DNA from: Bacillota bacterium
GTDB taxonomy: Bacteria > Bacillota > Clostridia > Acetivibrionales > DTU013
NCBI GenBank assembly: GCA_023411575.1
Contig: JAEYOP010000039.1
Span: 62,001-126,000 of the forward strand
DNA: 64,000 nt
Direction: 5' to 3'
In this document: positions 53,263 through 61,488 of the stretch, piece after piece
How positions within the stretch are numbered: the stretch's first letter is position 1
Layout of the letters: the number at the start of each line of letters is the position of its first letter
The notes under the pieces: generated by a model
What the model was told of the DNA's origin: nothing
Seen by the model: the letters and a program-made list of their open reading frames with translations, nothing else
Databases searched by the model: none
Translations under genes and position numbers: made by a program

Positions 53263-53294
53263 GTATTAACTGTACTAGTTTAAGTAATACAGTT
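53263..53294 (+). promoter_or_regulatory. YtrA-type GntR operator overlapping the transcription start
   Basis: Two nested inverted repeats, GTATTA (53263-53268)/TAATAC (53285-53290) and AACTGTA (53268-53274)/TACAGTT (53288-53294), lie just downstream of the -10 and immediately before the RBS. Position and dyad suit autorepression by the GntR protein. Confidence 0.65.
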
Positions 53295-53305
53295 TGGAGG
53301 CTTTT

Positions 53306-53692
53306 ATGATCCAGATCGATTACAGGGACCGGAGTCCGATTTATGAGCAAATCCGGGACAAAATGAAGGAGCTTGTCATAAAGGGCGTATTAAAGCCGGA
53401 TGAGCAGATTCCGTCCGTCCGGGAACTGGCCCAGTCCCTGACGATTAATCCCAATACCATCCAGAAGGCCTATAAGGAACTGGAGGACAGGGGCTACATC
53501 TATTCCATCCGGGGCAAGGGAAGCTTTGTCGCTCCCGCGGAACGTCGGATGGATGAAAAGAAGCTCGGCGAGCTGAGCCGGGGACTGGAGAAAATTGTAT
53601 CGGAGCTGATGCTGTTCGGCGTGGACCGGGAGCAGATCCTTGAAAAGGTTGAACGCATCTGCCGTGGAGAGGAAGGTGGAGCAAGCAAATGA
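53306..53692 (+). CDS. GntR family regulator, YtrA subfamily
   Basis: A 128-residue regulator: an N-terminal GntR winged helix (SPIYEQIRDKMKELVIKGVL, then IPSVRELAQSLTINPNTIQK and GYIYSIRGKGSFVAP) plus a short helical C-terminus, as in the YtrA subfamily, which represses ABC exporters under cell-envelope stress. ATG 53306 follows GGAGG by 5 nt. It overlaps the ATPase gene by 4 bp, and the promoter carries a matching dyad, so autoregulation of the operon is likely. Confidence 0.92.
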   Translation: MIQIDYRDRSPIYEQIRDKMKELVIKGVLKPDEQIPSVRELAQSLTINPNTIQKAYKELEDRGYIYSIRGKGSFVAPAERRMDEKKLGELSRGLEKIVSELMLFGVDREQILEKVERICRGEEGGASK

Positions 53693-54600
53693 TCAGGGTG
53701 CGGGAATTGGGCAAATCCTTTGAAAAGAGGCCGGTGCTGGCCGGTCTGGACCTGAATGTCGGAAGGGCTTCCGTATACGGCCTGCTGGGTCCCAACGGCG
53801 CCGGAAAAACCACGCTGATAAAGCACCTGGCGGGAATTTACAGGGCGGACCGGGGCACGGTGGAGGTGGATGGGGAAAAGGTCTATGACAATCCGGTTTC
53901 CCTCGGGAAGCTGTTTTACATACCGGATGATCCCTGCTTCTTCAATGGGTATGACATTGAGGAAATGGCGCGCTTTTACGCAAAAATCTATTCCTCGTGG
54001 AATTGGGAACGGTTTCGCCTGCTGAAGGAGGCGTTTCCCTTTGGGACGGGCCGGAAAATAGCGAAGCTGTCCAAGGGTATGCAGAAGCAGGTTGCCTTCT
54101 GGCTGGGCATCAGCTGCATGCCGCGGGTGATGCTGATGGACGAACCCATGGACGGGCTGGATCCCGTCATGCGCAGGCAGGTCTGGAATCTGCTGCTGCA
54201 GGATGTGGCCGAACGGGAGATGACCGTGCTGGTTTCCTCCCATAACCTCCGGGAACTGGAGGAGGTGTGCGACAGCGTCGGCATCCTGCACGCCGGGAAA
54301 ATTCTTCTCGAAAAGAACCTGGACGATTTAAAAGAAAATATTCACAAGCTGCAGGTCGCCTTTTCCGCGGAAGCCACAGATGACGCCGTTCATGAGGCGT
54401 TTCGGGACTTTGAGGTGCTTAGCCGCACGGAAAAGGGCAGCGTACACCAGTTTATCGTCCGGGGGGAGAGGGAACGGGTCCTGGATGAAATCCGGGGAAG
54501 GAAGCCGGCGGTTCTGGACGTGCTTCCGCTGACCCTGGAGGAAATATTCATTTATGAGCTTGGAGGGACGGGGTATGAAGTTAAAAACATCCTTATTTGA
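53689..54600 (+). CDS. ABC transporter ATP-binding protein (YtrB-like)
   Basis: A 303-residue ATPase. Walker A GPNGAGKTTLIKHLAG is near 35. The signature is LSKGMQKQVAFWLGIS, Walker B is MLMDEPMDGLDP, and the H-loop is VSSHNLRELEEV. The signature LSKGM, not LSGGQ, is usual for this exporter group. The C-terminal 85 residues are an accessory domain. It is coupled to the GntR gene upstream and overlaps the permease gene by 26 bp. Confidence 0.93.
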   Translation: MIRVRELGKSFEKRPVLAGLDLNVGRASVYGLLGPNGAGKTTLIKHLAGIYRADRGTVEVDGEKVYDNPVSLGKLFYIPDDPCFFNGYDIEEMARFYAKIYSSWNWERFRLLKEAFPFGTGRKIAKLSKGMQKQVAFWLGISCMPRVMLMDEPMDGLDPVMRRQVWNLLLQDVAEREMTVLVSSHNLRELEEVCDSVGILHAGKILLEKNLDDLKENIHKLQVAFSAEATDDAVHEAFRDFEVLSRTEKGSVHQFIVRGERERVLDEIRGRKPAVLDVLPLTLEEIFIYELGGTGYEVKNILI

Positions 54601-56605
54601 TAAAGGCATCCTTCAATCGGATCTGAAGCGGTTCTGGTGGATCGGCGCGCTGTATGCGGTCCTTCTGTTTCTGGCGGTGCCCTTCCGTTTTATGACGCAG
54701 ACGCTTCCGATCCCGGTGGAGGAGCAATGGCGCTGGCATGCGCTGGACGGTCTTCTGCGGCTTGAAGCGGGCGGTTCGTCGTACAACAGCTTCAACGGCC
54801 TGCCGGTGCAGACCCTGTTGATCTGCGCCGTACCGGTGTTTCTGGCGGTAATGCTTTTCCGCTACCTCCATTCCCCCCGTGCCGTCGGCATGGTCCATTC
54901 GCTTCCGGTAAAAAGAACGACCCTGCTCGGAAGCCACACGGCATCCGGGATACTGCTCTTTTCCGCGCCGGTTCTGCTATCCGGGATCGTCCTTGCGGCG
55001 CTGGCTTTATTTACCGGACTGGGAGAATACTATGGGCTGGTCCAGGTAGCCCAGTGGGCCGGATGGACGCTGCTGTACGACCTTTTCCTTTTTTCCGCGG
55101 CGGTCTTTGTCGGGATGTTCACCGGAAACGCCCTCGCCCAGGCGGGCTTTACCTATATTCTTAATATTCTGCCCTTCGGGCTTTACCTGCTGGTCGCGTG
55201 CAACCTGGAAAAGCTGCTTTACGGCTTTGATGCGAGCGCGTTGAGCAACGGCTGGGCAAGAGTGCTTCCGCTGATGAGAGTTGTTTTCAGCGACAAGGGG
55301 TTTAGCTGGGGCGAAGGGGCGGTTTATTTCCTGATCGTCCTGGCGCTTCTGGCCGGGGCGGGTCTTGCCTATCGCCTCCGCAAATCCGAGGCGGCGGGCA
55401 ATATCATTGCCTTTGAAGGCCTCCGGCCGGTTTTCCGGTATGGATTTGCCGTTTGCCTGATGCTGCTGGGCGGCTTCATCGCCGCATACCTGTTCGACTC
55501 CGGAAGCACGGCGGTCATGCTGGCCTGCGTTTTGTCCGCCGTCGCGGGCTATTGGGTCTCCCTGATGCTGGTGAAAAAAACCGTGAACGTGTGGCGGGGA
55601 TACAGGGGATGCCTGGTGTTTACAGCGGTCATAGTGGTGCTGCTGGCCGGGGTTTCCGCCGACCTGACCGGCTATGTCCGGTATGAGCCGCGGCCGGACG
55701 AGATTGTGAGCGCCTATTACGGAAGCAATTACAATGGCTGGCGGTATGAGGAAGATCACAAGCAGGTCGGGTTGTATTTCCAGAGTGAAGGCCGGTTCGC
55801 AGAGAAAGCGAATATCGAAGCAGTGCTGAAGCTGCATGAAAGGCTCGCCGCAAGCCGGAGCGAAAACGGAAGGGAAAAGTACATAGCCTATTCCCTGGAA
55901 AGCGGCAGGACCGTATTTCGGAAATATAAGGTGGAGGAATCCGCCGTGGAGGAATTCCTGCGTCCCCTGTACGAGTCGGAGGAATACCGGAAGGATAAAT
56001 ATCCCATCTTGAACCAGGCCGTCCGAAACCTCAAAACGATTGAAATAGGCGACCGGCGCACGGACAAAAAGCCGCTGGTCCTGTCCGACGCAAAGCAGAT
56101 GGAGAGTTTTGCCCAGGTTATGCGGACGGAGCTGTCCCGGGCGGGCTACGAGGAAATCATCAAATCGGAATCGCAGTATATGTATATCAGGATCACGGAT
56201 GCGAAGAACTTTTCCTGTGAGTACAGCTTGAACAGGGATTACGGCCTGATCCGCTCATGGCTGGAGGAAAACGGATACGCGGAATCGATTCTGCTGCAGC
56301 CGGCTGAAATCCAACGGGTGGATGCGGCGGCCATGAAGCTTACGCGGTATAAGGGCGGCATTTACGGTTATAGCTACAGCACTGCACAAGCCTATAAAAT
56401 CACGCAGCTCGAGGATGCAAAGCTGATCGGCGAACTGATGGAGATATGCACATCGGGATATACGGAGGACACGGCCGGGCAGTATTTCCAGTTGAACTTT
56501 TACAACGGCGACACGGTAGGCCCATCCTTCACTGGATATGTGGACCTGAGGACGGCACCCATGAGCGGTGAACTCCGGAAAAAGCTGGAGGAGATCGGGA
56601 AATAG
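54575..56605 (+). CDS. ABC transporter permease of the GntR-regulated exporter
   Basis: A 676-residue membrane protein. Residues 1-390 contain hydrophobic segments (for example IGALYAVLLFLAVPFRFM, and LLICAVPVFLAVMLFRYLH followed by SPRAVGMVHSLPVKRTTLLG, a pattern shared with ABC-2 type exporters). After the last segment, about 285 residues (390-676) form a soluble, probably extracellular domain of unknown fold. ATG 54575 follows GGAGGGACGGGG. Role: probably export of, or resistance to, an envelope-acting compound, by analogy to the YtrA-linked systems. Confidence 0.82.
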   Translation: MKLKTSLFDKGILQSDLKRFWWIGALYAVLLFLAVPFRFMTQTLPIPVEEQWRWHALDGLLRLEAGGSSYNSFNGLPVQTLLICAVPVFLAVMLFRYLHSPRAVGMVHSLPVKRTTLLGSHTASGILLFSAPVLLSGIVLAALALFTGLGEYYGLVQVAQWAGWTLLYDLFLFSAAVFVGMFTGNALAQAGFTYILNILPFGLYLLVACNLEKLLYGFDASALSNGWARVLPLMRVVFSDKGFSWGEGAVYFLIVLALLAGAGLAYRLRKSEAAGNIIAFEGLRPVFRYGFAVCLMLLGGFIAAYLFDSGSTAVMLACVLSAVAGYWVSLMLVKKTVNVWRGYRGCLVFTAVIVVLLAGVSADLTGYVRYEPRPDEIVSAYYGSNYNGWRYEEDHKQVGLYFQSEGRFAEKANIEAVLKLHERLAASRSENGREKYIAYSLESGRTVFRKYKVEESAVEEFLRPLYESEEYRKDKYPILNQAVRNLKTIEIGDRRTDKKPLVLSDAKQMESFAQVMRTELSRAGYEEIIKSESQYMYIRITDAKNFSCEYSLNRDYGLIRSWLEENGYAESILLQPAEIQRVDAAAMKLTRYKGGIYGYSYSTAQAYKITQLEDAKLIGELMEICTSGYTEDTAGQYFQLNFYNGDTVGPSFTGYVDLRTAPMSGELRKKLEEIGK

Positions 56606-56636
56606 CCAAAAATATAGTTAAAAATAGCTAACGATA

Positions 56637-56645
56637 TGATATAAT
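56637..56645 (+). promoter_or_regulatory. Extended -10 promoter of the Phd-Uma2 gene
   Basis: TGATATAAT (TATAAT 56640-56645), 33 bp before the ATG. TAGTTA/TAGCTAAC sequence just upstream (56615-56632) could be an autoregulatory site. Confidence 0.45.
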
Positions 56646-56677
56646 AATAGACATTGATCGAACGGGAGGTGTCTATT

Positions 56678-57412
56678 ATGAAAGTCCGGGCCACGGAGAT
56701 GAAGAACAGCTTCGGCCTGTATCTGAAAAAGTGCGAAGAGGAAGACATTTTCATTACGAAAAACGACCGGATCATCGCAAGACTCAGCAGATATGAGGAT
56801 CCTTCGGACGGATACCTGATGGTCAAGGAGGGCAGCGCCGCATACACCTATTCCGGGAAAAAGGTGACTTACGAGGAGTTCCTGAGAATTACCGAGGGGA
56901 ACGAGGAGCGGTACGAATACATCGACGGGGAGGTTTTTCTGCTCTCGTCCCCGGGCGTCCGGCACCAGGTGGTGCTGTCCAATATGATGCGGCGTATGTT
57001 CACATGGTTTGAGGGAAAGACCTGCCGCGTGTTTCCGGCGCCCTTTGACGTGACACTGTTAGGAGAAGAAGTCGGGAGCAAAAACGTCGTTCAGCCCGAC
57101 ATCTTGATCTCCTGCGACTACCGGGAGCAGAGGAACGAGAGGGATCGCTACACGGGGGTTCCCGCCCTGGTGGTCGAGATTACCTCTCCTCAGACCAGGA
57201 AACGCGACCATGCGAGAAAGCTAAAGGTCTATATGGACGGCGGCGTCTCGGAGTATTGGGTCGTCGATCCGCAAAAGCGGAACGTGGTCCAGTATTATTT
57301 TGCGGACAAGGAGCCGGTGGAACTGATTGTGCACAATCATCCGGACACAGTAAAATCGATTCATTTCAAGGGACTGGAGATCAGCACGGAGGATATATTC
57401 AGGGACGACTGA
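56678..57412 (+). CDS. Phd-like antitoxin domain fused to a Uma2 endonuclease domain
   Basis: A 244-residue protein. Residues 1-42 (MKVRATEMKNSFGLYLKKCE, then IFITKNDRIIARLS) match the Phd/YefM antitoxin DNA-binding start. Residues 60-235 are a Uma2 (DUF820) PD-(D/E)XK-like domain: YEYIDGEVFLLSSPG, VQPDILISCDYREQ, LVVEITSPQTRKRDHARKLK and VSEYWVVDPQ. The acidic and lysine residues expected of the nuclease core are present. ATG 56678 follows GGGAGGTG by 6-7 nt. The natural activity of Uma2 proteins is unknown. Its own promoter suggests an independent unit. Confidence 0.82.
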   Translation: MKVRATEMKNSFGLYLKKCEEEDIFITKNDRIIARLSRYEDPSDGYLMVKEGSAAYTYSGKKVTYEEFLRITEGNEERYEYIDGEVFLLSSPGVRHQVVLSNMMRRMFTWFEGKTCRVFPAPFDVTLLGEEVGSKNVVQPDILISCDYREQRNERDRYTGVPALVVEITSPQTRKRDHARKLKVYMDGGVSEYWVVDPQKRNVVQYYFADKEPVELIVHNHPDTVKSIHFKGLEISTEDIFRDD

Positions 57413-57442
57413 TACCATGGAACCGCCTTGTTCAGTTTTGCC

Positions 57443-58819
57443 TTACAAGCTTTCAACAAAGCGGCGGCCGCCGTCGATTGCCGCCTTGACGCTTTCTTCC
57501 GCGGGGCCTCCGGGAAGCTTCCGGCCGGAGACACATTTCTCCAGGCTGATCTCTGAATAGACGTCCTGTTCGATTTTATCGGAAAACTGTCGGAACTCTT
57601 CCATTGTCAGTTCTTCTATAGCCTTGCTGTTATGGATGCAGTACAGCACCATTTTGCCGATGATCTCATGGGCGCTGCGGAAGGGAATCCCTTTTTTGAC
57701 CAGATAGTCCGCTACGTCGGTGGCGTTTGTAAAGCCGCCCTGCGCCGCCTTGTACATGGCTTCCTTCCGGATCTTCATGGTCGCCAGCATTTTCGTAAAT
57801 ACGGGCAGACACATCTTTACGGTATCCACCGCATCGAAGATGGCTTCCTTATCTTCCTGCATATCCTTGTTATAGGCCAGCGGGAGAGATTTCATCATGC
57901 TGAGCAGCGTCATCAGATCGCCGTATGCCCGGCCTGCTTTACCCCGGACAAGCTCGGCCACGTCCGGGTTTTTCTTCTGGGGCATGATGCTGCTGCCGGT
58001 GCTGAACGCATCGTCCATTTCCACAAAAGAAAACTCTCCGGAGGACCAGAGAATCATTTCCTCGCTGAACCGGCTCAGGTGCATCATGGTCATGGAAATG
58101 CAGGAGGCCAGCTCTATCGCGAAATCCCTGTCGCTTACGCCGTCCAGGCTGTTTTCGGTAATAGCGGCAAAGCCCAGCTTATCGGCCACAAACTGCCGGT
58201 CCAGCGGATAGGTGGTGCCTGCAAGCGCACCGGAGCCGAGGGGCATGACATCCATGCGTTTATAGCAGTCGTCCAGTCGGCCGATATCGCGGCGGAACAT
58301 CTGGAAATAGGCCATCAGGTGATGGGCGAGGGTAATGGGCTGCGCCCTTTGCAGATGCGTATAACCCGGCAGGATCGTTTGGAGGTGCTGCCCGGATAGA
58401 TCCAGCAGGGTTTTCAGCAATTCCGCCAGCATTTCTTTTATGGCTCTCGTCTCCACCTTCAGGTACATGCGGATGTCCAGAGCCACCTGGTCATTGCGGC
58501 TCCTGCCGGTGTGCAGGCGCTTTCCGGTATCGCCGATGCGGCTGATCAGGATCTTTTCCACATTCATATGGATATCTTCCGCATCGATCTCAAATTCCAC
58601 CTTGCCGGCTTCGATATCCCGCAGGATTTCCAAAAGGGCCGTGCAAATGATCTTTGCGTCTTCAACGGGAATAATGCCGCATTTCCCGAGCATTTCCGCA
58701 TGGGCGACGCTCCCTTCGATATCCTGCCGGTACATCCTGGAATCGAACCGGATGGAGGAATTGAAATCGTCCACGGATTTATCGGTGCTGGCAGCAAACC
58801 TGCCTCCCCAGAGTTTCAT
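57443..58819 (-). CDS. argH: Argininosuccinate lyase
   Basis: A 458-residue enzyme that splits argininosuccinate to arginine and fumarate, the last step of arginine synthesis. The start MKLWGGRFAASTDKSVDDFN, TGRSRNDQVALDIRMYL, the loop GSSIMPQKKNPDVAELVRGK (catalytic Ser) and HLQRAQPITLAHHLMAYFQM are intact, and the length is normal. It is the downstream gene of argG-argH on the reverse strand. Confidence 0.97.
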   Translation of the reverse strand: MKLWGGRFAASTDKSVDDFNSSIRFDSRMYRQDIEGSVAHAEMLGKCGIIPVEDAKIICTALLEILRDIEAGKVEFEIDAEDIHMNVEKILISRIGDTGKRLHTGRSRNDQVALDIRMYLKVETRAIKEMLAELLKTLLDLSGQHLQTILPGYTHLQRAQPITLAHHLMAYFQMFRRDIGRLDDCYKRMDVMPLGSGALAGTTYPLDRQFVADKLGFAAITENSLDGVSDRDFAIELASCISMTMMHLSRFSEEMILWSSGEFSFVEMDDAFSTGSSIMPQKKNPDVAELVRGKAGRAYGDLMTLLSMMKSLPLAYNKDMQEDKEAIFDAVDTVKMCLPVFTKMLATMKIRKEAMYKAAQGGFTNATDVADYLVKKGIPFRSAHEIIGKMVLYCIHNSKAIEELTMEEFRQFSDKIEQDVYSEISLEKCVSGRKLPGGPAEESVKAAIDGGRRFVESL

Positions 58820-58867
58820 AGGCTTAACCTCTCAATTGATATAGTTGGGAACAAAATAGTCGGCAAA

Positions 58868-58894
58868 GGGAAAGCCTGCTATTGAGGCTTTCCC
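58868..58894 (-). other. Hairpin between argG and argH
   Basis: GGGAAAGCCT (58868-58877) pairs with AGGCTTTCCC (58885-58894), 7-nt loop, in the 114-bp gap of the argGH transcript. Without a T-tract it is more likely an mRNA-processing or stability element. Confidence 0.5.
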
Positions 58895-58933
58895 CTCTTC
58901 TTTCCCCTGTTGCTTTTTTGCAAATAGTTCAAG

Positions 58934-60151
58934 TTATTTGCCCTGCTGCTGTTCCATCATGAGGGACCGGACCTTGATCGGCAGGCCGAACAGGTTGATG
59001 AAGCCCTCTGCGTCCTTTTGGTTGTAGACGGCGTCCCGTCCGAAGGTGGAAAGCTCTTCGCTGTACAGCGAATACGGGGACTGAGCGCCCGCAGGCATGC
59101 AGTTGCCCTTATAAAGCTTCATGCGCACGGTACCGGTAACGTTCTGCTGCGTGCTGTCGACAAAAGCGGAAAGGGCTTCCCTCAGCGGGGTGTACCATTG
59201 TCCGAAGTATACCAGCTCCGCAAACCTCTGGGAGACGACATCCTTGTAGTGCAGCGTATCGCGGTCCAGGCAGAGCAGCTCGAGTTCCCTGTGGGCAGCG
59301 TACAGGATGGTTCCGCCGGGGGTTTCGTAAACGCCCCTGGATTTCATGCCGACGAGCCGGTTTTCCACCATGTCGATGATGCCGACGCCGTTGGCTCCGC
59401 CAAGCTTGTTCAGCGTTTCGATCAGTTCGATGGGACCGTATCCGACTCCATCGATTTTCTTCGGGATCCCCTTTTCAAAGGTAATTTCAACATAAGTCGG
59501 CTTGTCGGGCGCTTTTTCCGGGGGAACCATCAGCTTGAGCAGCTTGTCGTACTGCGGTTCGTTCCAGGGATTCTCCAGGTCCTGGCCCTCGTGGCTCAGG
59601 TGCCACAGGTTCCTGTCCATGCTGTAGTTGTCTTTTTTGGTGACCGGTATCGGAATATTTCTGGCGGTTGCATAATCAATGGCATCCTCTCTGGACTTGA
59701 TATCCCAGATCCTCCACGGAGCGATGATCTTGAGGTGAGGCGCCAGGGCTTTCACCGTGAGCTCGAAGCGGACCTGGTCGTTGCCTTTTCCGGTTGCGCC
59801 GTGGCAGATGGCGGTTGCGCCTTCCTTCAGGGCGATTTCCACCAGCCTTTTTGCAATGATCGGCCTTGCGAAGGACGTGCCCAGCAGGTACTTGCCCTCA
59901 TAAACCGCGTTTGCCTTTACGGTGGGGTAAATGAAATCCGTGATGAATTCTTCCCGGAGATCTTCGATGTATATTTTGCTCGCGCCGGTTTTGATGGCCT
60001 TTTCATTCAGCGGCGCCAGTTCTTCGCCCTGTCCTACGTCGCCTGCCATGGCGATGACTTCGTAATCGTAATTTTCCTTCAGCCAAGGGATGATAATGGA
60101 TGTATCCAGGCCGCCCGAATAGGCAAGTACCACTTTTTCCTTCTGACTCAT
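58934..60151 (-). CDS. argG: Argininosuccinate synthase
   Basis: A 405-residue cytoplasmic enzyme joining citrulline and aspartate using ATP. The N-terminal ATP motif AYSGGLDTSIIIPWLK and the later CHGATGKGNDQVRFELT are intact. The RBS is GGAGG before the ATG. The upstream region has a promoter with an ArgR-type box, so arginine repression is expected. It shares a 144-bp divergent gap with ruvC. Confidence 0.97.
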   Translation of the reverse strand: MSQKEKVVLAYSGGLDTSIIIPWLKENYDYEVIAMAGDVGQGEELAPLNEKAIKTGASKIYIEDLREEFITDFIYPTVKANAVYEGKYLLGTSFARPIIAKRLVEIALKEGATAICHGATGKGNDQVRFELTVKALAPHLKIIAPWRIWDIKSREDAIDYATARNIPIPVTKKDNYSMDRNLWHLSHEGQDLENPWNEPQYDKLLKLMVPPEKAPDKPTYVEITFEKGIPKKIDGVGYGPIELIETLNKLGGANGVGIIDMVENRLVGMKSRGVYETPGGTILYAAHRELELLCLDRDTLHYKDVVSQRFAELVYFGQWYTPLREALSAFVDSTQQNVTGTVRMKLYKGNCMPAGAQSPYSLYSEELSTFGRDAVYNQKDAEGFINLFGLPIKVRSLMMEQQQGK

Positions 60152-60212
60152 ACAAATTCCTCCACAACTATGCTAAAATGTTCACAAGTACTATTTTAAC
60201 GAATTTTTACTG

Positions 60213-60263
60213 ATTATACAACAGAACGCATAATTATGCAATATTATTTATAAATATTCAAAA
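60213..60263 (-). promoter_or_regulatory. argG promoter with an ArgR-type operator
   Basis: On the reverse strand -35 TTGCAT (60241-60236), 17 bp, -10 TATAAT (60218-60213). The perfect 12-bp palindrome GCATAATTATGC (60228-60239) resembles an ARG box and overlaps the -35. A second half-matching box with ATTCA follows at 60246-60263. Confidence 0.65.
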
Positions 60264-60295
60264 CATTTTAGGCGTTGGGCCAGGGGCGGGTACAA

Positions 60296-60787
60296 ATGAT
60301 TATTATGGGGATTGATCCTGGATTTGCAATTACAGGGTATGGTATAGTAAAATACGAGGGGAACAAATTTTCGGCAATAGAATACGGGGCGGTGCTCACC
60401 AAAGCCACTACGCCTTTCGCGGAGCGGCTTCTGCAGATGGACGGGGAGCTGACCGCCATCATAAACCGGTTCAAGCCGGAGGCCATTTCGGTGGAGGAGT
60501 TGTTCTTCAACAAGAATATCAAAACGGCCATCATGGCGGCCCATGGCAGGGGGATCGCCCTGGCGGCGGCGGCCAGGTCCGGAGCCGAGGTGTTCGAGTA
60601 TACGCCGCTTCAAGTGAAGCAGGCGGTCGTGGGCTACGGCAGGGCGGAGAAGGCGCAGGTGCAGCAGATGGTGAAGGTGATCCTGAACCTGCCGGCGATT
60701 CCGAAGCCGGACGACGTGGCGGATGCGCTGGCGATAGCGGTGTGCCACGGGCACTCGTGCAAGCTGGCGGGCCTGGGGCGGCGGTAG
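60296..60787 (+). CDS. ruvC: Holliday junction resolvase RuvC
   Basis: A 163-residue endonuclease that cleaves Holliday junctions. The catalytic acids are in MGIDPGFAITGYG (Asp), ISVEELFFNKN (Glu) and PKPDDVADALAIAVCHGH (Asp pair). ATG 60296 follows GGGGCGGG by 5 nt; the in-frame TTG at 60275 is upstream of this site. It is the first gene of ruvC-ruvA-ruvB-queH. Confidence 0.96.
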   Translation: MIIMGIDPGFAITGYGIVKYEGNKFSAIEYGAVLTKATTPFAERLLQMDGELTAIINRFKPEAISVEELFFNKNIKTAIMAAHGRGIALAAAARSGAEVFEYTPLQVKQAVVGYGRAEKAQVQQMVKVILNLPAIPKPDDVADALAIAVCHGHSCKLAGLGRR

Positions 60788-60838
60788 GAGCGTTCGGATC
60801 AGAACAGAATAGTATTCACAAGAATGCGGAGGATGGAA

Positions 60839-61441
60839 ATGTACGCATATATAAGAGGAAAGCTTGAGGCCAAAGGCGGCGACTACATAATCATTGATGC
60901 GGGCGGAATAGGCTACAAGGTTTTTACATCCCTTTCCACCCTTGAGGCGGCGGGACAGACGGGCAATGAATTCAAGGCGTTTACCCACCTGTATGTCCGG
61001 GAGGACGTCATGAGCCTTTACGGGTTTGCCACGCAGGAAGAGCTGGGCATGTTCGAGCTGCTGCTGACCGTGTCGGGCGTCGGACCGAAGGCGGCGCTGG
61101 CGCTCCTTTCGGCGGTATCGCCCTCCAAGTTCGGTCTGGCCGTCATCACGGACGATGCGAAGACATTGACAAGAGCCCAGGGGATCGGCGCCAAAATGGC
61201 CCAGCGGATCATCCTGGAACTGAAGGACAAAATCAAGAAAGAACAGCTTGCGCTGAATACGGGCGCAGGCTTCGAAAAGGCGGCGGTCGGCGGAAATTCC
61301 AGACAGTCCGAAGCGATAAGCGCGCTGATGGTGCTGGGCTATACCATGGTGGAGGCAAACCGGGCGGTTGCCGCCGTATATTCGGAGGAGCTCGACCTGG
61401 AGTCGATCATCCGCAACGCGCTGAAGGGACTCATGCGGTAA
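60839..61441 (+). CDS. ruvA: Holliday junction DNA helicase subunit RuvA
   Basis: A 200-residue RuvA: an N-terminal OB domain (MYAYIRGKLEAKGGDYIIID), helix-hairpin-helix motifs (LLTVSGVGPKAALALLSAV and RAQGIGAKMAQRIILELK) and a C-terminal UBA-like domain (DLESIIRNALKGL). It binds the junction and recruits RuvB. ATG 60839 follows GGAGG by 6 nt. Confidence 0.96.
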   Translation: MYAYIRGKLEAKGGDYIIIDAGGIGYKVFTSLSTLEAAGQTGNEFKAFTHLYVREDVMSLYGFATQEELGMFELLLTVSGVGPKAALALLSAVSPSKFGLAVITDDAKTLTRAQGIGAKMAQRIILELKDKIKKEQLALNTGAGFEKAAVGGNSRQSEAISALMVLGYTMVEANRAVAAVYSEELDLESIIRNALKGLMR

Positions 61442-61488
61442 TCATATTATAGCGGATAATATACCAAAAACGGACGGGGGAAATACGG

